Positions 1 to 5,639 are shown, numbered from the stretch's first letter. The stretch is 12,642 bases of DNA from Phycisphaera mikurensis NBRC 102666 (GCA_945870475.1 CAMBSR010000042.1:1-12642), one strand, 5' to 3'. The notes: a model not told the origin generated them from the sequence alone. Made by a program: numbers and translations.

Positions 1-26
1 GCGCACGTTGGCATCGATTGCGGGGT

Positions 27-142
27 GACGTTCAATTGACGCGCTTGTAGTGGCGCTGTCGCCTTGCGGGGTGGGGGGTGGTGCGACGTTCCCGTCACGC
101 GCGTCGACTGGCCCCGTCGCCTTGCGGGGCGGGCGGCATGGC
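27..142. repeat. Degenerate 58-bp tandem repeat, two units
   Basis: Unit 1 (27-84) and unit 2 (85-142) both begin GACGTTC and share the exact block GTCGCCTTGCGGGG at 58-71 and 116-129. By hand alignment 42 of 58 positions match without gaps. The spacing equals the unit length, so this is a tandem duplication that has diverged. No function is evident. It lies downstream of the minus-strand operon. Confidence 0.6.
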
Positions 143-156
143 GCCGCCCACGCCCC
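126..156 (-). terminator. GC-rich stem-loop, possible terminator of the ilvC-uppP operon
   Basis: The left arm GGGGC+GGGCGGC (126-137) pairs with GCCGCCC (143-149) and GCCCC (152-156). This leaves a 5-base loop and a 2-base bulge, giving a 12-bp stem. It lies about 110 bases beyond the last stop codon of the minus-strand operon. No U-tract follows on that strand, so it is not a classical intrinsic terminator. It could equally be a 3'-end stabilising structure. Confidence 0.3.
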
Positions 157-265
157 TCCGGCGAGTGGGCCAGGCACGGTGTGTGCCAGTGGCGTCGGTT
201 CGGCAATGGCCTCACCGCCGCGTGTGGGTTACGTGCGCGTCTGCGTGGTGCGTGTGCGCCTTCGC

Positions 266-688
266 TCAATCGACCTTGAATGCCATCTTGCCGGCGATGT
301 CCACGGAGCAGGCGCCGGTACGGCCGTCTCGCTGCGTGAACTTCACGGCGATCCCGGCATCGGCGGGGGTGCCTGCAGCGCCCGGCATGCGCACGAGCTC
401 TGCCCACGCCCATGCGGCTGCGTCGTCGTTGGACTGCGGTGCCACCAGCACGCTGTTCCCGGAGTCCGTGGCGTCGATCTGCCGCAGGCTGAAGGCCGGG
501 GTCTTGCCTTCCTCGCGGGTCACGCTGAGGAAGTAGGCGTGCCCGCCCACAGTCACTGCGGGGAAGTCCACGCGCGGCGACTTGGGGAAGAGCGTTCCGC
601 CGAAGATCTTGGCGGCAAAGAAGGCCAGCACCAGGAACACCAGGATGCTGACGACGATGCTGCGGAGAAAGAGGAGGAACTGGTTCAC
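266..688 (-). CDS. Hypothetical membrane-anchored protein, 140 aa
   Basis: I do not recognise this protein. One hydrophobic segment (about residues 10-29) follows a short N-terminus containing one Arg. After it comes a soluble domain of about 110 residues with alternating beta-type stretches (near 43-55 and 113-119) and a single Cys near 127. This fits an inner-membrane anchored protein, probably with the soluble part outside the cytoplasm. The GTG start at 686-688 shares bases with the uppP stop (TGA 685-687), a GTGA overlap. No Shine-Dalgarno is visible, so translation is likely coupled to uppP. The frame stays open far upstream, but that part runs antisense-free inside uppP in another frame and is not genuine. 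Position next to UppP hints at an envelope role, which is inference only. Confidence 0.7.
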   Translation of the reverse strand: MNQFLLFLRSIVVSILVFLVLAFFAAKIFGGTLFPKSPRVDFPAVTVGGHAYFLSVTREEGKTPAFSLRQIDATDSGNSVLVAPQSNDDAAAWAWAELVRMPGAAGTPADAGIAVKFTQRDGRTGACSVDIAGKMAFKVD

Positions 689-1641
689 GGCGCGATTGTA
701 AGCCCGAACTGCCAGGCGATCACGATGACGGCTGCGGCCACGGCCAACCGCCACCATCCGAACAGCGCCAGCGTGTGACGCCCGAGGTAACGCACCAGGA
801 AATCGATGGAAAGCGCGGCGCTTGCCCACGCCACTGCGAGTCCGCAGATGAGCGGCAGCCACCCGCCGATCTGCACCAGGAACTCGTCCATGCGATGCGC
901 CTTCACGATCTTGAGCACGCTGTAGCCGCTGGCCGCGGTGAGCGTCACCAGCCCGAGCAGGAAGCTGAACTCCGCCGCCGCCACGCCGCCGAGGCCCACG
1001 AGGAGTCCCGCGAGGATCGTGACGAACGAACGGCTGGTGCCCGGCCACAGCGCCAGGCACTGGAGCACGCCGATGAAGAGCGCCTGCATGGCGTTCATCC
1101 GCGCGAGCGCGGCGCCGGTAAAGTCGCCGCCGCTTCCCGTCACGGCGGCGGTGGTCGCGGCGCGCAGCGCGGCATCGCGGTCGGCGGCCAGGCGGCGTGA
1201 CTGCCACGGCGCGATCGCCAGCATCACCAGTCCTCCCACGATCAGCGCGCCCACCACGGAGGCGGGGTTGAAGAGGTGCGTCTTCACGGCATCCTTCGCG
1301 AGGAATCCGACCGCCGCCGCCGGCAGGAACGCAATGACCACGTTGCGCGCGATCTTCCATCCCGCCTGCATGCGATCCGTCGGGCCAAGCCCGCCGACGC
1401 CCAGCTGGCTGACCGTGCCGCGCACCATCTGCACGATGCGCGCGCGATACAGGCCGAGCACCGCCAGGATGGCGCCGCCCTGGATGATGATCTCGAAGTC
1501 GCCCACGGCATCGCGCTGCTCGGCCGACTTGTCGAGGCCCAGGAGCCACGAGGTGATGATCAGGTGTCCGGTGCTCGAGACCGGCAGGTATTCCGTGATC
1601 CCCTCCACCATGCCGAGGATCCATGCGTCGAACGGGGTCAT
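685..1641 (-). CDS. uppP: Undecaprenyl-diphosphatase UppP (BacA family)
   Basis: This is an integral membrane phosphatase that converts undecaprenyl diphosphate to the monophosphate, recycling the lipid carrier for peptidoglycan and other wall polymers. Visible motifs are the catalytic E13-x-x-x-E17 within EGITEYLPVSSTGHL (13-27) and PGTSRS with Arg204 (200-205). Several hydrophobic helices follow. At 318 aa it is longer than the usual 265-280. The extra length looks like a polar Ala/Arg/Gly stretch at about 147-182 between helices. The start is fixed by the ATG at 1639-1641, which has GGAGG seven bases upstream and overlaps the ilvC stop as ATGA. An upstream in-frame start at 1782 would add 47 low-complexity Gly/Arg residues inside ilvC and is rejected. 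Members of this family confer bacitracin resistance when overexpressed (family knowledge). Confidence 0.95.
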   Translation of the reverse strand: MTPFDAWILGMVEGITEYLPVSSTGHLIITSWLLGLDKSAEQRDAVGDFEIIIQGGAILAVLGLYRARIVQMVRGTVSQLGVGGLGPTDRMQAGWKIARNVVIAFLPAAAVGFLAKDAVKTHLFNPASVVGALIVGGLVMLAIAPWQSRRLAADRDAALRAATTAAVTGSGGDFTGAALARMNAMQALFIGVLQCLALWPGTSRSFVTILAGLLVGLGGVAAAEFSFLLGLVTLTAASGYSVLKIVKAHRMDEFLVQIGGWLPLICGLAVAWASAALSIDFLVRYLGRHTLALFGWWRLAVAAAVIVIAWQFGLTIAP

Positions 1642-2702
1642 GGCTTCGCCTCCGCCTTGCTGTCGCCTTGGGCCGCGCCGCGCGCCGCCTCTTCCGCAAG
1701 CCACGGCATCAGGGCGCGCACTGCGGCGCCCGCATCCTCCATGGGATGCGCATCCGCCTTCGCGCGCTCGGCGCGGAACCACGGCGCGCCGGCATCGTGG
1801 TCCGCCTGCATGCCGCGCGTGAAGGCGCCGCTCCTGATCTCCGCAAGCAGCGCACGCATGGCTGCCTTGGTGCGCTCATCGACCATCCGCGGCGCCGCAC
1901 TGTACGCCCCGAACTCCGCGGTGTTGCTGATGGCCGCGCGCATGGCCGCGGGGCCGCGTGCGTAGAGGAGGTCCGCCACCTGCTTGATCTCGTGGATGCA
2001 CTCGGTGTACGCGAGAAGCGGTGGGTATCCCGCCTCCACCAGTGTCTCGAACGCTGCCTGCGCCAGGCCGAGCATGCCGCCGCAGAGCACTGCCTGCTCG
2101 CCGAAGAGGTCGGTCTCCGCCTCGTCGCCGAAGGTGGTGTGCACGACGCCCGCGCGCGCGCAGCCGATGCCTGCAGCCCATGCGCGTGCCAGTTCGCGCG
2201 AGCTGGGGCCGCCGTGCGAGGCAGCGCGCTCCTGATGCACCGCGAGCAGGGCAGGGATGCCCTGGCCCATCGTGAAGCGTTCGCGGAGCGTGGTGCCCGG
2301 CCCCTTGGGAGCCACGAGCACGACGCCGATGCCGGCAGGCACAGGCACCAGCCCGAAGTGGACGCTCGAGCCATGGATGAAGCCGACCGTCTGGCCGGGC
2401 TGGATCACCGGGGCGATATCGCGGCGCCATGCCTCGGCGTGGACCTCGTCCGGGAGCGCCACGATGACCAGGTCCGCGCCGGGAATCGCCTTGGCGGTGT
2501 CGAGGGTGGCAAAGCCATCCCGCGCGGCGCGTCGGCGGGCCTCGGAATTCGGCCTTCCGGCCACCCGCAGCGCGATACCGGACTCTCGAAGGTTCAGCGC
2601 GTGGGCCCGCCCCTGGTTTCCGTAACCAATGAGGGCAACTTCCTGCCCATGCAGCGCTTCCGCCGTAAAGCCTGATTCCACAACGATTTCTGGCGGCTTC
2701 AA
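1638..2702 (-). CDS. ilvC: Ketol-acid reductoisomerase, class I, divergent
   Basis: Ketol-acid reductoisomerase uses NAD(P)H and Mg2+ to convert 2-acetolactate or acetohydroxybutyrate to the dihydroxy acid in valine, isoleucine and leucine synthesis. The N-terminal Rossmann domain shows GYGNQG (26-31), a cofactor loop with Arg50 and Ser53, His110 and APKGPG (131-136). The C-terminal knotted domain keeps the metal and substrate residues D198 and E202 (DLFGEQ), E234 and E238 (ECIHE) and S259 (ISNTAE). Length is 354 aa against about 330-340 usual, with an Ala/Lys-rich tail. The normally well-conserved HGFNI motif reads HGSSV here (110-114). The start is TTG with GAGGT eight bases upstream. No ilvB, ilvH or leu genes are visible nearby; uppP follows with an ATGA overlap. 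The Arg and Ser in the loop favour NADPH (inference). Confidence 0.94.
   Translation of the reverse strand: MKPPEIVVESGFTAEALHGQEVALIGYGNQGRAHALNLRESGIALRVAGRPNSEARRRAARDGFATLDTAKAIPGADLVIVALPDEVHAEAWRRDIAPVIQPGQTVGFIHGSSVHFGLVPVPAGIGVVLVAPKGPGTTLRERFTMGQGIPALLAVHQERAASHGGPSSRELARAWAAGIGCARAGVVHTTFGDEAETDLFGEQAVLCGGMLGLAQAAFETLVEAGYPPLLAYTECIHEIKQVADLLYARGPAAMRAAISNTAEFGAYSAAPRMVDERTKAAMRALLAEIRSGAFTRGMQADHDAGAPWFRAERAKADAHPMEDAGAAVRALMPWLAEEAARGAAQGDSKAEAKP
1649..1653 (-). promoter_or_regulatory. Ribosome binding site deciding the uppP start
   Basis: GGAGG on the minus strand, seven bases before the ATG at 1639-1641. It lies within the 3' end of ilvC and selects this start over the longer in-frame extension. 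Confidence 0.7.
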
Positions 2703-2710
2703 GACGAGTT

Positions 2711-2715
2711 ACCTC
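2711..2715 (-). promoter_or_regulatory. Ribosome binding site for the TTG start of ilvC
   Basis: GAGGT on the minus strand, eight bases before the TTG codon at 2700-2702. It supports a rare TTG initiation codon. No suitable in-frame ATG or GTG lies between it and the Rossmann motif. Confidence 0.6.
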
Positions 2716-3005
2716 GGGTATATCCGGGTGCGGCGGAAACGAATTTGCGAGAAAGAAGGCACAGATTACATGACCGGCACATTCAGAATTGCAGACTGTG
2801 TTCAACCGATGGGTTTTGTGCCGCAGCGTTGCGGCGGCCCACGTCGGCGTGGATCCAGGGCCCAGGCTTGCGTTCCCAGCTGAAAGTCCGAGATCTGCGA
2901 TTTCAAGCCATTGGCCAGGAATCGCCGAACCTATGGATAAGCAAGGACGTTTGCCAATGAGGTACCCGACACTCAACGCTACGCACGGCCACGGAACGCT
3001 CGGCC

Positions 3006-3011
3006 AAGGAG
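3006..3011 (+). promoter_or_regulatory. Ribosome binding site deciding the PilZ gene start
   Basis: AAGGAG, with eight bases to the ATG at 3020-3022. It is the best Shine-Dalgarno match in the window and places the RxxxR motif near the protein N-terminus, as is usual in single-domain PilZ proteins. Confidence 0.65.
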
Positions 3012-3019
3012 CTGCTGGA

Positions 3020-3484
3020 ATGGTCACTGTCGACGCACCGAACCGGCGATCTGACGATCGCTTGAGGTTCAGCCCCGCCTACACGAGGGTGGTAGTGGTG
3101 CCGTCGGCTGACTCCGCCGCTGCTTCCCGGTCCCGCACCTTCGTCGACATCGACGGGGCGGAACTCGATCTCACCGGATTCGACGATGGCCTCGGCACGC
3201 CGGACGGCGGCTTCGAGGGCCATGGCTACGACATTTCCCCGACCGGCATGCGCTTCGAGCTCGATGACGAGCTCGCCGCCGGCACCGAGGTCTCGATTGC
3301 CCTCTATCCGCCCGCGGAAACCAATCCGATCTGGATGAACGGCGTCGTCGTGCGCGTGTTCGCCCATGACGATGATCCGGGTCCGCGTCGCATGGCGGTG
3401 CAGTTCACGACGTTCCCCTCCGCGGACGACCGCGAGCGCCTGGTGCGCCGCATGGACGCGCGGGCTTGCTGCTGGCCGCAGTGA
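3020..3484 (+). CDS. PilZ-domain protein, likely c-di-GMP binding
   Basis: The protein carries both PilZ signatures for cyclic di-GMP binding: RxxxR at Arg10-Arg14 (RSDDR) and DxSxxG at Asp71-Gly76 (DISPTG). These are followed by the beta-barrel pattern ending in RMAVQF (124-129) and a C-terminal helix. At 154 aa it is essentially one PilZ domain. About 30 extra residues rich in Asp and Gly lie between the two motifs (roughly 30-66). The ATG at 3020 has AAGGAG eight bases upstream. ATG 2957 would give 175 aa and is possible. The stop overlaps the next gene's candidate GTG start as GTGA, so it heads a coupled operon with a tail-anchored protein and rnc. No enzymatic output domain is present, so it probably acts through protein contacts. 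Confidence 0.85.
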   Translation: MVTVDAPNRRSDDRLRFSPAYTRVVVVPSADSAAASRSRTFVDIDGAELDLTGFDDGLGTPDGGFEGHGYDISPTGMRFELDDELAAGTEVSIALYPPAETNPIWMNGVVVRVFAHDDDPGPRRMAVQFTTFPSADDRERLVRRMDARACCWPQ

Positions 3485-4032
3485 CCGTTGGGGTCACGCG
3501 CGGTCGGATGACCGGAACCCTGGGCCACACTCGAGCGAACATACGGCAGCGCGTGGACAACTACGAAGACGATCGCCCCTTCCAGCACCCGGCGCGCCGC
3601 GCCGCGATGGCCGCACGCAACGCGGTGGCCGCAGAGATGGCGGTCGCCGGTCGCGCAGGGCACACCCACCTGGATCCATGCTGGGGAGAGGCGCGCACTG
3701 CGCTCCTTGAGCCCGGCGATGCGACGTGGGTGCTCGCTTCCGATGCCTATTCGCAGATGCGCGAAGACCTGAACTGCCTGTGGCCCACGCCGGCCGAGGC
3801 GCTCGGGCACCACGGTTCCGCGCTTTCCGCCCTGGCCACGCCGGTTGCCGGCGCCACGGGCACGCATTCCCCGCGTGCGTCGGCCGCAGCGGCGGCCGAC
3901 CCGCGCAAGCCTGCCGCGCGCCGCCGGCGCGAGCGCCTGGAGACGGCCTTCTGGTTCGCCGTCGGTGGCTTCGGCGGACTGGCGCTTGCATGCACCGTGC
4001 GGGCCATCGAAATGGTGTTCATGTGGCGGTGA
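3481..4032 (+). CDS. Hypothetical tail-anchored membrane protein, 183 aa
   Basis: I do not recognise this protein. The N-terminal two thirds is hydrophilic and probably partly disordered, with an Ala/Arg-rich helix-prone stretch and an Ala/Pro-rich linker. A strongly basic patch (RRRRER) comes just before one hydrophobic segment near the C-terminus that contains GGFGGLAL. Only a few residues follow, so the bulk should face the cytoplasm (positive-inside rule). The GTG at 3481 overlaps the PilZ-gene stop (TGA 3482-3484) as GTGA. An ATG at 3508 would give 174 aa and is a fair alternative. Neither has a clear Shine-Dalgarno. The stop overlaps the rnc start, again as GTGA. Sandwiched between PilZ and RNase III, it could tether a partner to the membrane (inference). 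Confidence 0.65.
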   Translation: MTVGVTRGRMTGTLGHTRANIRQRVDNYEDDRPFQHPARRAAMAARNAVAAEMAVAGRAGHTHLDPCWGEARTALLEPGDATWVLASDAYSQMREDLNCLWPTPAEALGHHGSALSALATPVAGATGTHSPRASAAAAADPRKPAARRRRERLETAFWFAVGGFGGLALACTVRAIEMVFMWR

Positions 4033-4763
4033 CGTTGCGGCCCGGAACCATCGAGGCGATCGAGGAGATCACGAGGCACCGCTTCGCGGATCACGCGCTG
4101 CTCGGTACCGCGCTCATCCACGCATCGGCCGCCGACGGGCGCATCAACTCCAACGAGCGGCTCGAGTTCCTGGGCGATTCCGTCCTGGGCTTCATCGTGT
4201 GCACGCACCTCTTCGCCGAGCATCCGCACCTCCTGGAGGGCGAGCTCACCAAGGTGAAGTCGAACATCGTGAGCGGCCGGGTGTGCGCGGAGCTCTCGCA
4301 CGAGTGCGGATTCGAGAAGCTGATGCGGATCGACAAGGGCGTGCGCGGCCCGCAGGGCCTGCCCGAGAGCCTGCTGGCCGGCGTGTTCGAGGCCATCGTG
4401 GGTGCGCTCTACCTGGACGCCGGCCTGGACAAGGCGCGCGCGTTCGTGCTGCCGCTCCTGACGGCGCGCATCGACGCGGCGCTGCGCCTGGGGCATCAGC
4501 AGAACTTCAAGCAGGTGCTGCAGCAGTGCCTGGCGCAGCTCGAGATGGGCCTGCCGCAGTACACGGTGCTCGATGAGCAGGGGCCCGACCACGCCAAGTG
4601 CTTCGAGATCGGCGTGACCACCGGTGCGCGCCGCTTCCCGGGCGCGTGGGGCCCCAGCAAGAAGCAGGCCGAGCAGCTGGCCGCGGTGGCGGCACTCAAG
4701 GAACTGGGGTTGGCCGCGGAGACCGCCGAGGGCGAGGTCGCGATCATCTGGCCGAAGCAGTGA
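4029..4763 (+). CDS. rnc: Ribonuclease III with an altered metal-site residue
   Basis: RNase III cleaves double-stranded RNA, matures rRNA precursors and processes structured mRNAs. The endonuclease domain shows the signature NERLEFLGDSVLG (42-54) with E43, E46 and D50, and E121 in FEA. The residue three before E121, normally Asp (E. coli Asp114), is Gly118 (codon GGC at 4380-4382). The dsRNA-binding domain runs from about 159 to 227 (NFKQVLQQ, GPDHAK, GPSKKQAEQLAA). Length is 244 aa, normal for the family. The GTG start at 4029 overlaps the previous stop (TGA 4030-4032) as GTGA. No Shine-Dalgarno is seen, so coupling is likely. The gene converges on aroK with 12 bp between stop codons. Everything but Gly118 looks intact, so activity may be retained or reduced. 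Confidence 0.95.
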   Translation: MTLRPGTIEAIEEITRHRFADHALLGTALIHASAADGRINSNERLEFLGDSVLGFIVCTHLFAEHPHLLEGELTKVKSNIVSGRVCAELSHECGFEKLMRIDKGVRGPQGLPESLLAGVFEAIVGALYLDAGLDKARAFVLPLLTARIDAALRLGHQQNFKQVLQQCLAQLEMGLPQYTVLDEQGPDHAKCFEIGVTTGARRFPGAWGPSKKQAEQLAAVAALKELGLAAETAEGEVAIIWPKQ

Positions 4764-4770
4764 ATCTCGT

Positions 4771-4785
4771 GGCGCTCAGCGCGCC
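4771..4785. other. Small inverted repeat at the rnc/aroK convergence
   Basis: GGCGC (4771-4775) and GCGCC (4781-4785) flank a five-base TCAGC loop that includes the aroK stop codon. The stem is short, there is no U-tract on either strand, and only 12 bp separate the two stops. Bidirectional termination here is therefore doubtful and the convergent transcripts probably overlap. Confidence 0.25.
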
Positions 4786-5387
4786 GCGGCAGCCAGCGCG
4801 TCCAGGCTTTCCGCCGTGGTGCCGCCGGTGATGACCATGGAATCCGCAAGGGCGCGGTAGGCGGGAAGCCGGCGCTCACCCAGGAGTGCAGCCTCTTCCG
4901 TGAAGTTCGTGCCCATGAGGAGCGGTCGGTCGCCCGGTGCCACCGAGAGCCGCGCGCCGAGCACCGCGGGCGGGGCCTCGAGCAGCACGATGCGGATGGA
5001 GCCGTTGGCGCGGGCGGTCTCGAGCAGCGCGCGGACGCCGGGGGCGGTGGGGGTACCGCCACCGAGGGCGATCACTGCGCCATGCTGAGCATCGGTGGCC
5101 AGCACATCCTGCAGCGCGGCACATTCGGCGGCGCGGAATGCCGGTTCGCCGACGGCGCGGAACATCGCGCTCACCGACGGGTGTCCGGAGCGGGCGATGG
5201 TGCGGTTGTCGAGGTCGATGAAGCGCGTCCCGAGACGTGCGGCAAGCAACGTCCCCAGGGTGGTCTTCCCGGAGCCGCGGAGTCCGATCAGGACGATCGC
5301 GGGCTGTTCGGATTGGTGTGTGGTCGCAGATCCGGCGTGTGCGGATCCGGTGTTCGCAGACCCGGCGTTCGCAGGGTCAACGGTCAC
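4776..5387 (-). CDS. aroK: Shikimate kinase with a repetitive N-terminal extension
   Basis: Shikimate kinase uses ATP to phosphorylate shikimate at the 3-hydroxyl, the fifth step of the chorismate pathway, in the cytoplasm. Visible features are the Walker A loop GLRGSGKT (35-42), shikimate-binding D58-L-D60, R85 in GEPAFR, the GGG (109-111) and the lid RPLL with R154. The RRLPAYR segment (172-178) is also typical. The protein is 203 aa against about 170-190 usual. The extra length is an N-terminal tail of about 28 residues carrying three [N/H][A/T]GSA pentapeptides. The only possible start is a GTG at 5385-5387, four bases after the rpmH stop and without a clear Shine-Dalgarno. That implies co-transcription and perhaps coupling with rpmH. 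The 3' end faces rnc tail to tail. Confidence 0.92.
   Translation of the reverse strand: MTVDPANAGSANTGSAHAGSATTHQSEQPAIVLIGLRGSGKTTLGTLLAARLGTRFIDLDNRTIARSGHPSVSAMFRAVGEPAFRAAECAALQDVLATDAQHGAVIALGGGTPTAPGVRALLETARANGSIRIVLLEAPPAVLGARLSVAPGDRPLLMGTNFTEEAALLGERRLPAYRALADSMVITGGTTAESLDALAAAAR
5322..5366. repeat. 15-bp tandem repeat inside the aroK 5' end
   Basis: Three imperfect 15-bp units (5322-5336, 5337-5351, 5352-5366) are present, with a partial fourth to 5381. Each unit reads as one [N/H][A/T]GSA pentapeptide on the minus strand. The in-frame period means that changes in copy number would lengthen or shorten the AroK tail without a frameshift. Confidence 0.7.
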
Positions 5388-5391
5388 GGGC

Positions 5392-5526
5392 TCAGCGGAC
5401 GCGGATGGCGCGACCGACGCGGCGCTTGCGATTCAGGATCGCCCGGCCCTTTCGCGTGCTCATGCGAGCGCGGAAACCGATACTGCGAACCTTCTTGATG
5501 CGGCTGATTCTGTGCGGGTAATGCAT
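5392..5526 (-). CDS. rpmH: 50S ribosomal protein L34
   Basis: Ribosomal protein L34 is a very small basic protein of the large subunit. The 44-residue product has the family hallmarks: a leading RISRIKK stretch, the core GFRARMSTRKGRAIL (17-31) and a run of Arg/Lys (NRKRRVGRAIRVR) at the end. The start is ATG at 5524-5526 with GGAG six bases upstream. The stop TGA is at 5392-5394. In most bacteria rpmH is followed by rnpA; here aroK follows after four bases, and no rnpA is visible in the window. The gap of 113 bp to phoU upstream leaves room for its own promoter. A TACACT hexamer 27 bases before the start is a possible -10 box without a good -35. Confidence 0.93.
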   Translation of the reverse strand: MHYPHRISRIKKVRSIGFRARMSTRKGRAILNRKRRVGRAIRVR

Positions 5527-5572
5527 GGCTGGCTCCGAAGAGTCGGGAAGTGTAGCGCAGATCGGCCTTCAT

Positions 5573-5588
5573 GGGAAGGGCCTTTCCC
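5573..5588 (-). terminator. Stem-loop between phoU and rpmH
   Basis: GGGAA (5573-5577) pairs with TTCCC (5584-5588) around a six-base loop. It lies about 50 bases downstream of the phoU stop and about 47 before the rpmH start. There is no U-tract, so it may be a weak terminator, a processing site or a leader structure for rpmH. Confidence 0.3.
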
Positions 5589-5639
5589 GAAGCGGGAGAG
5601 GAATCCGTGCCCCGGATTATCGGCTTCCAGTCCGCCGAA

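Larger units (their letters stand above)
1..265. other. Non-coding stretch downstream of the ilvC-uppP operon
   Basis: I see no convincing gene on either strand. Open frames here lack family motifs and run antisense through the genes to the right. The stretch holds a degenerate 58-bp tandem repeat and a GC-rich hairpin (listed separately). Its right end, about 225-265, is rich in alternating GT/GC steps. It probably acts as the 3' untranslated or spacer region of the minus-strand operon ending at 266. A gene continuing beyond the left edge cannot be excluded. Confidence 0.5.
2703..3019. promoter_or_regulatory. Divergent intergenic region between ilvC and the PilZ gene
   Basis: This 317-base stretch is visibly richer in A and T than its flanks, as expected of a promoter region serving both divergent operons. 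It contains a small perfect stem-loop, GCCGCA (2820-2825) and TGCGGC (2830-2835) with a GCGT loop. A weak plus-strand promoter-like pair is TTGGCC near 2911 and TATGGA near 2932, with 15-base spacing. No strong consensus promoter is visible for ilvC. A plus-strand frame is open through this stretch, but its sequence shows no domain. An alternative PilZ-gene start at 2957 (ATG, AAGGA nine bases upstream) would use the last 63 bases. Confidence 0.45.

Noticed and set aside
50..778. Plus-strand open frame of 242 codons at the left end
   Set aside because: It runs antisense through the hypothetical gene and into uppP, is repetitive in Gly and His, and has no family signature.
1642..1782. Longer N-terminus for UppP starting at 1782
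   Set aside because: The added 47 residues are Gly/Arg-rich, lie inside ilvC, and a GGAGG site plus ATGA overlap mark the start at 1641.
2789..3019. Longer N-terminus for the PilZ protein starting at 2789
   Set aside because: The extra residues look like translated intergenic DNA. AAGGAG before ATG 3020 is a better signal, with ATG 2957 kept as an alternative.
2703..3019. Possible c-di-GMP riboswitch upstream of the PilZ gene
   Set aside because: I could not find the conserved class I or II core in this stretch. Only a 6-bp hairpin is present.
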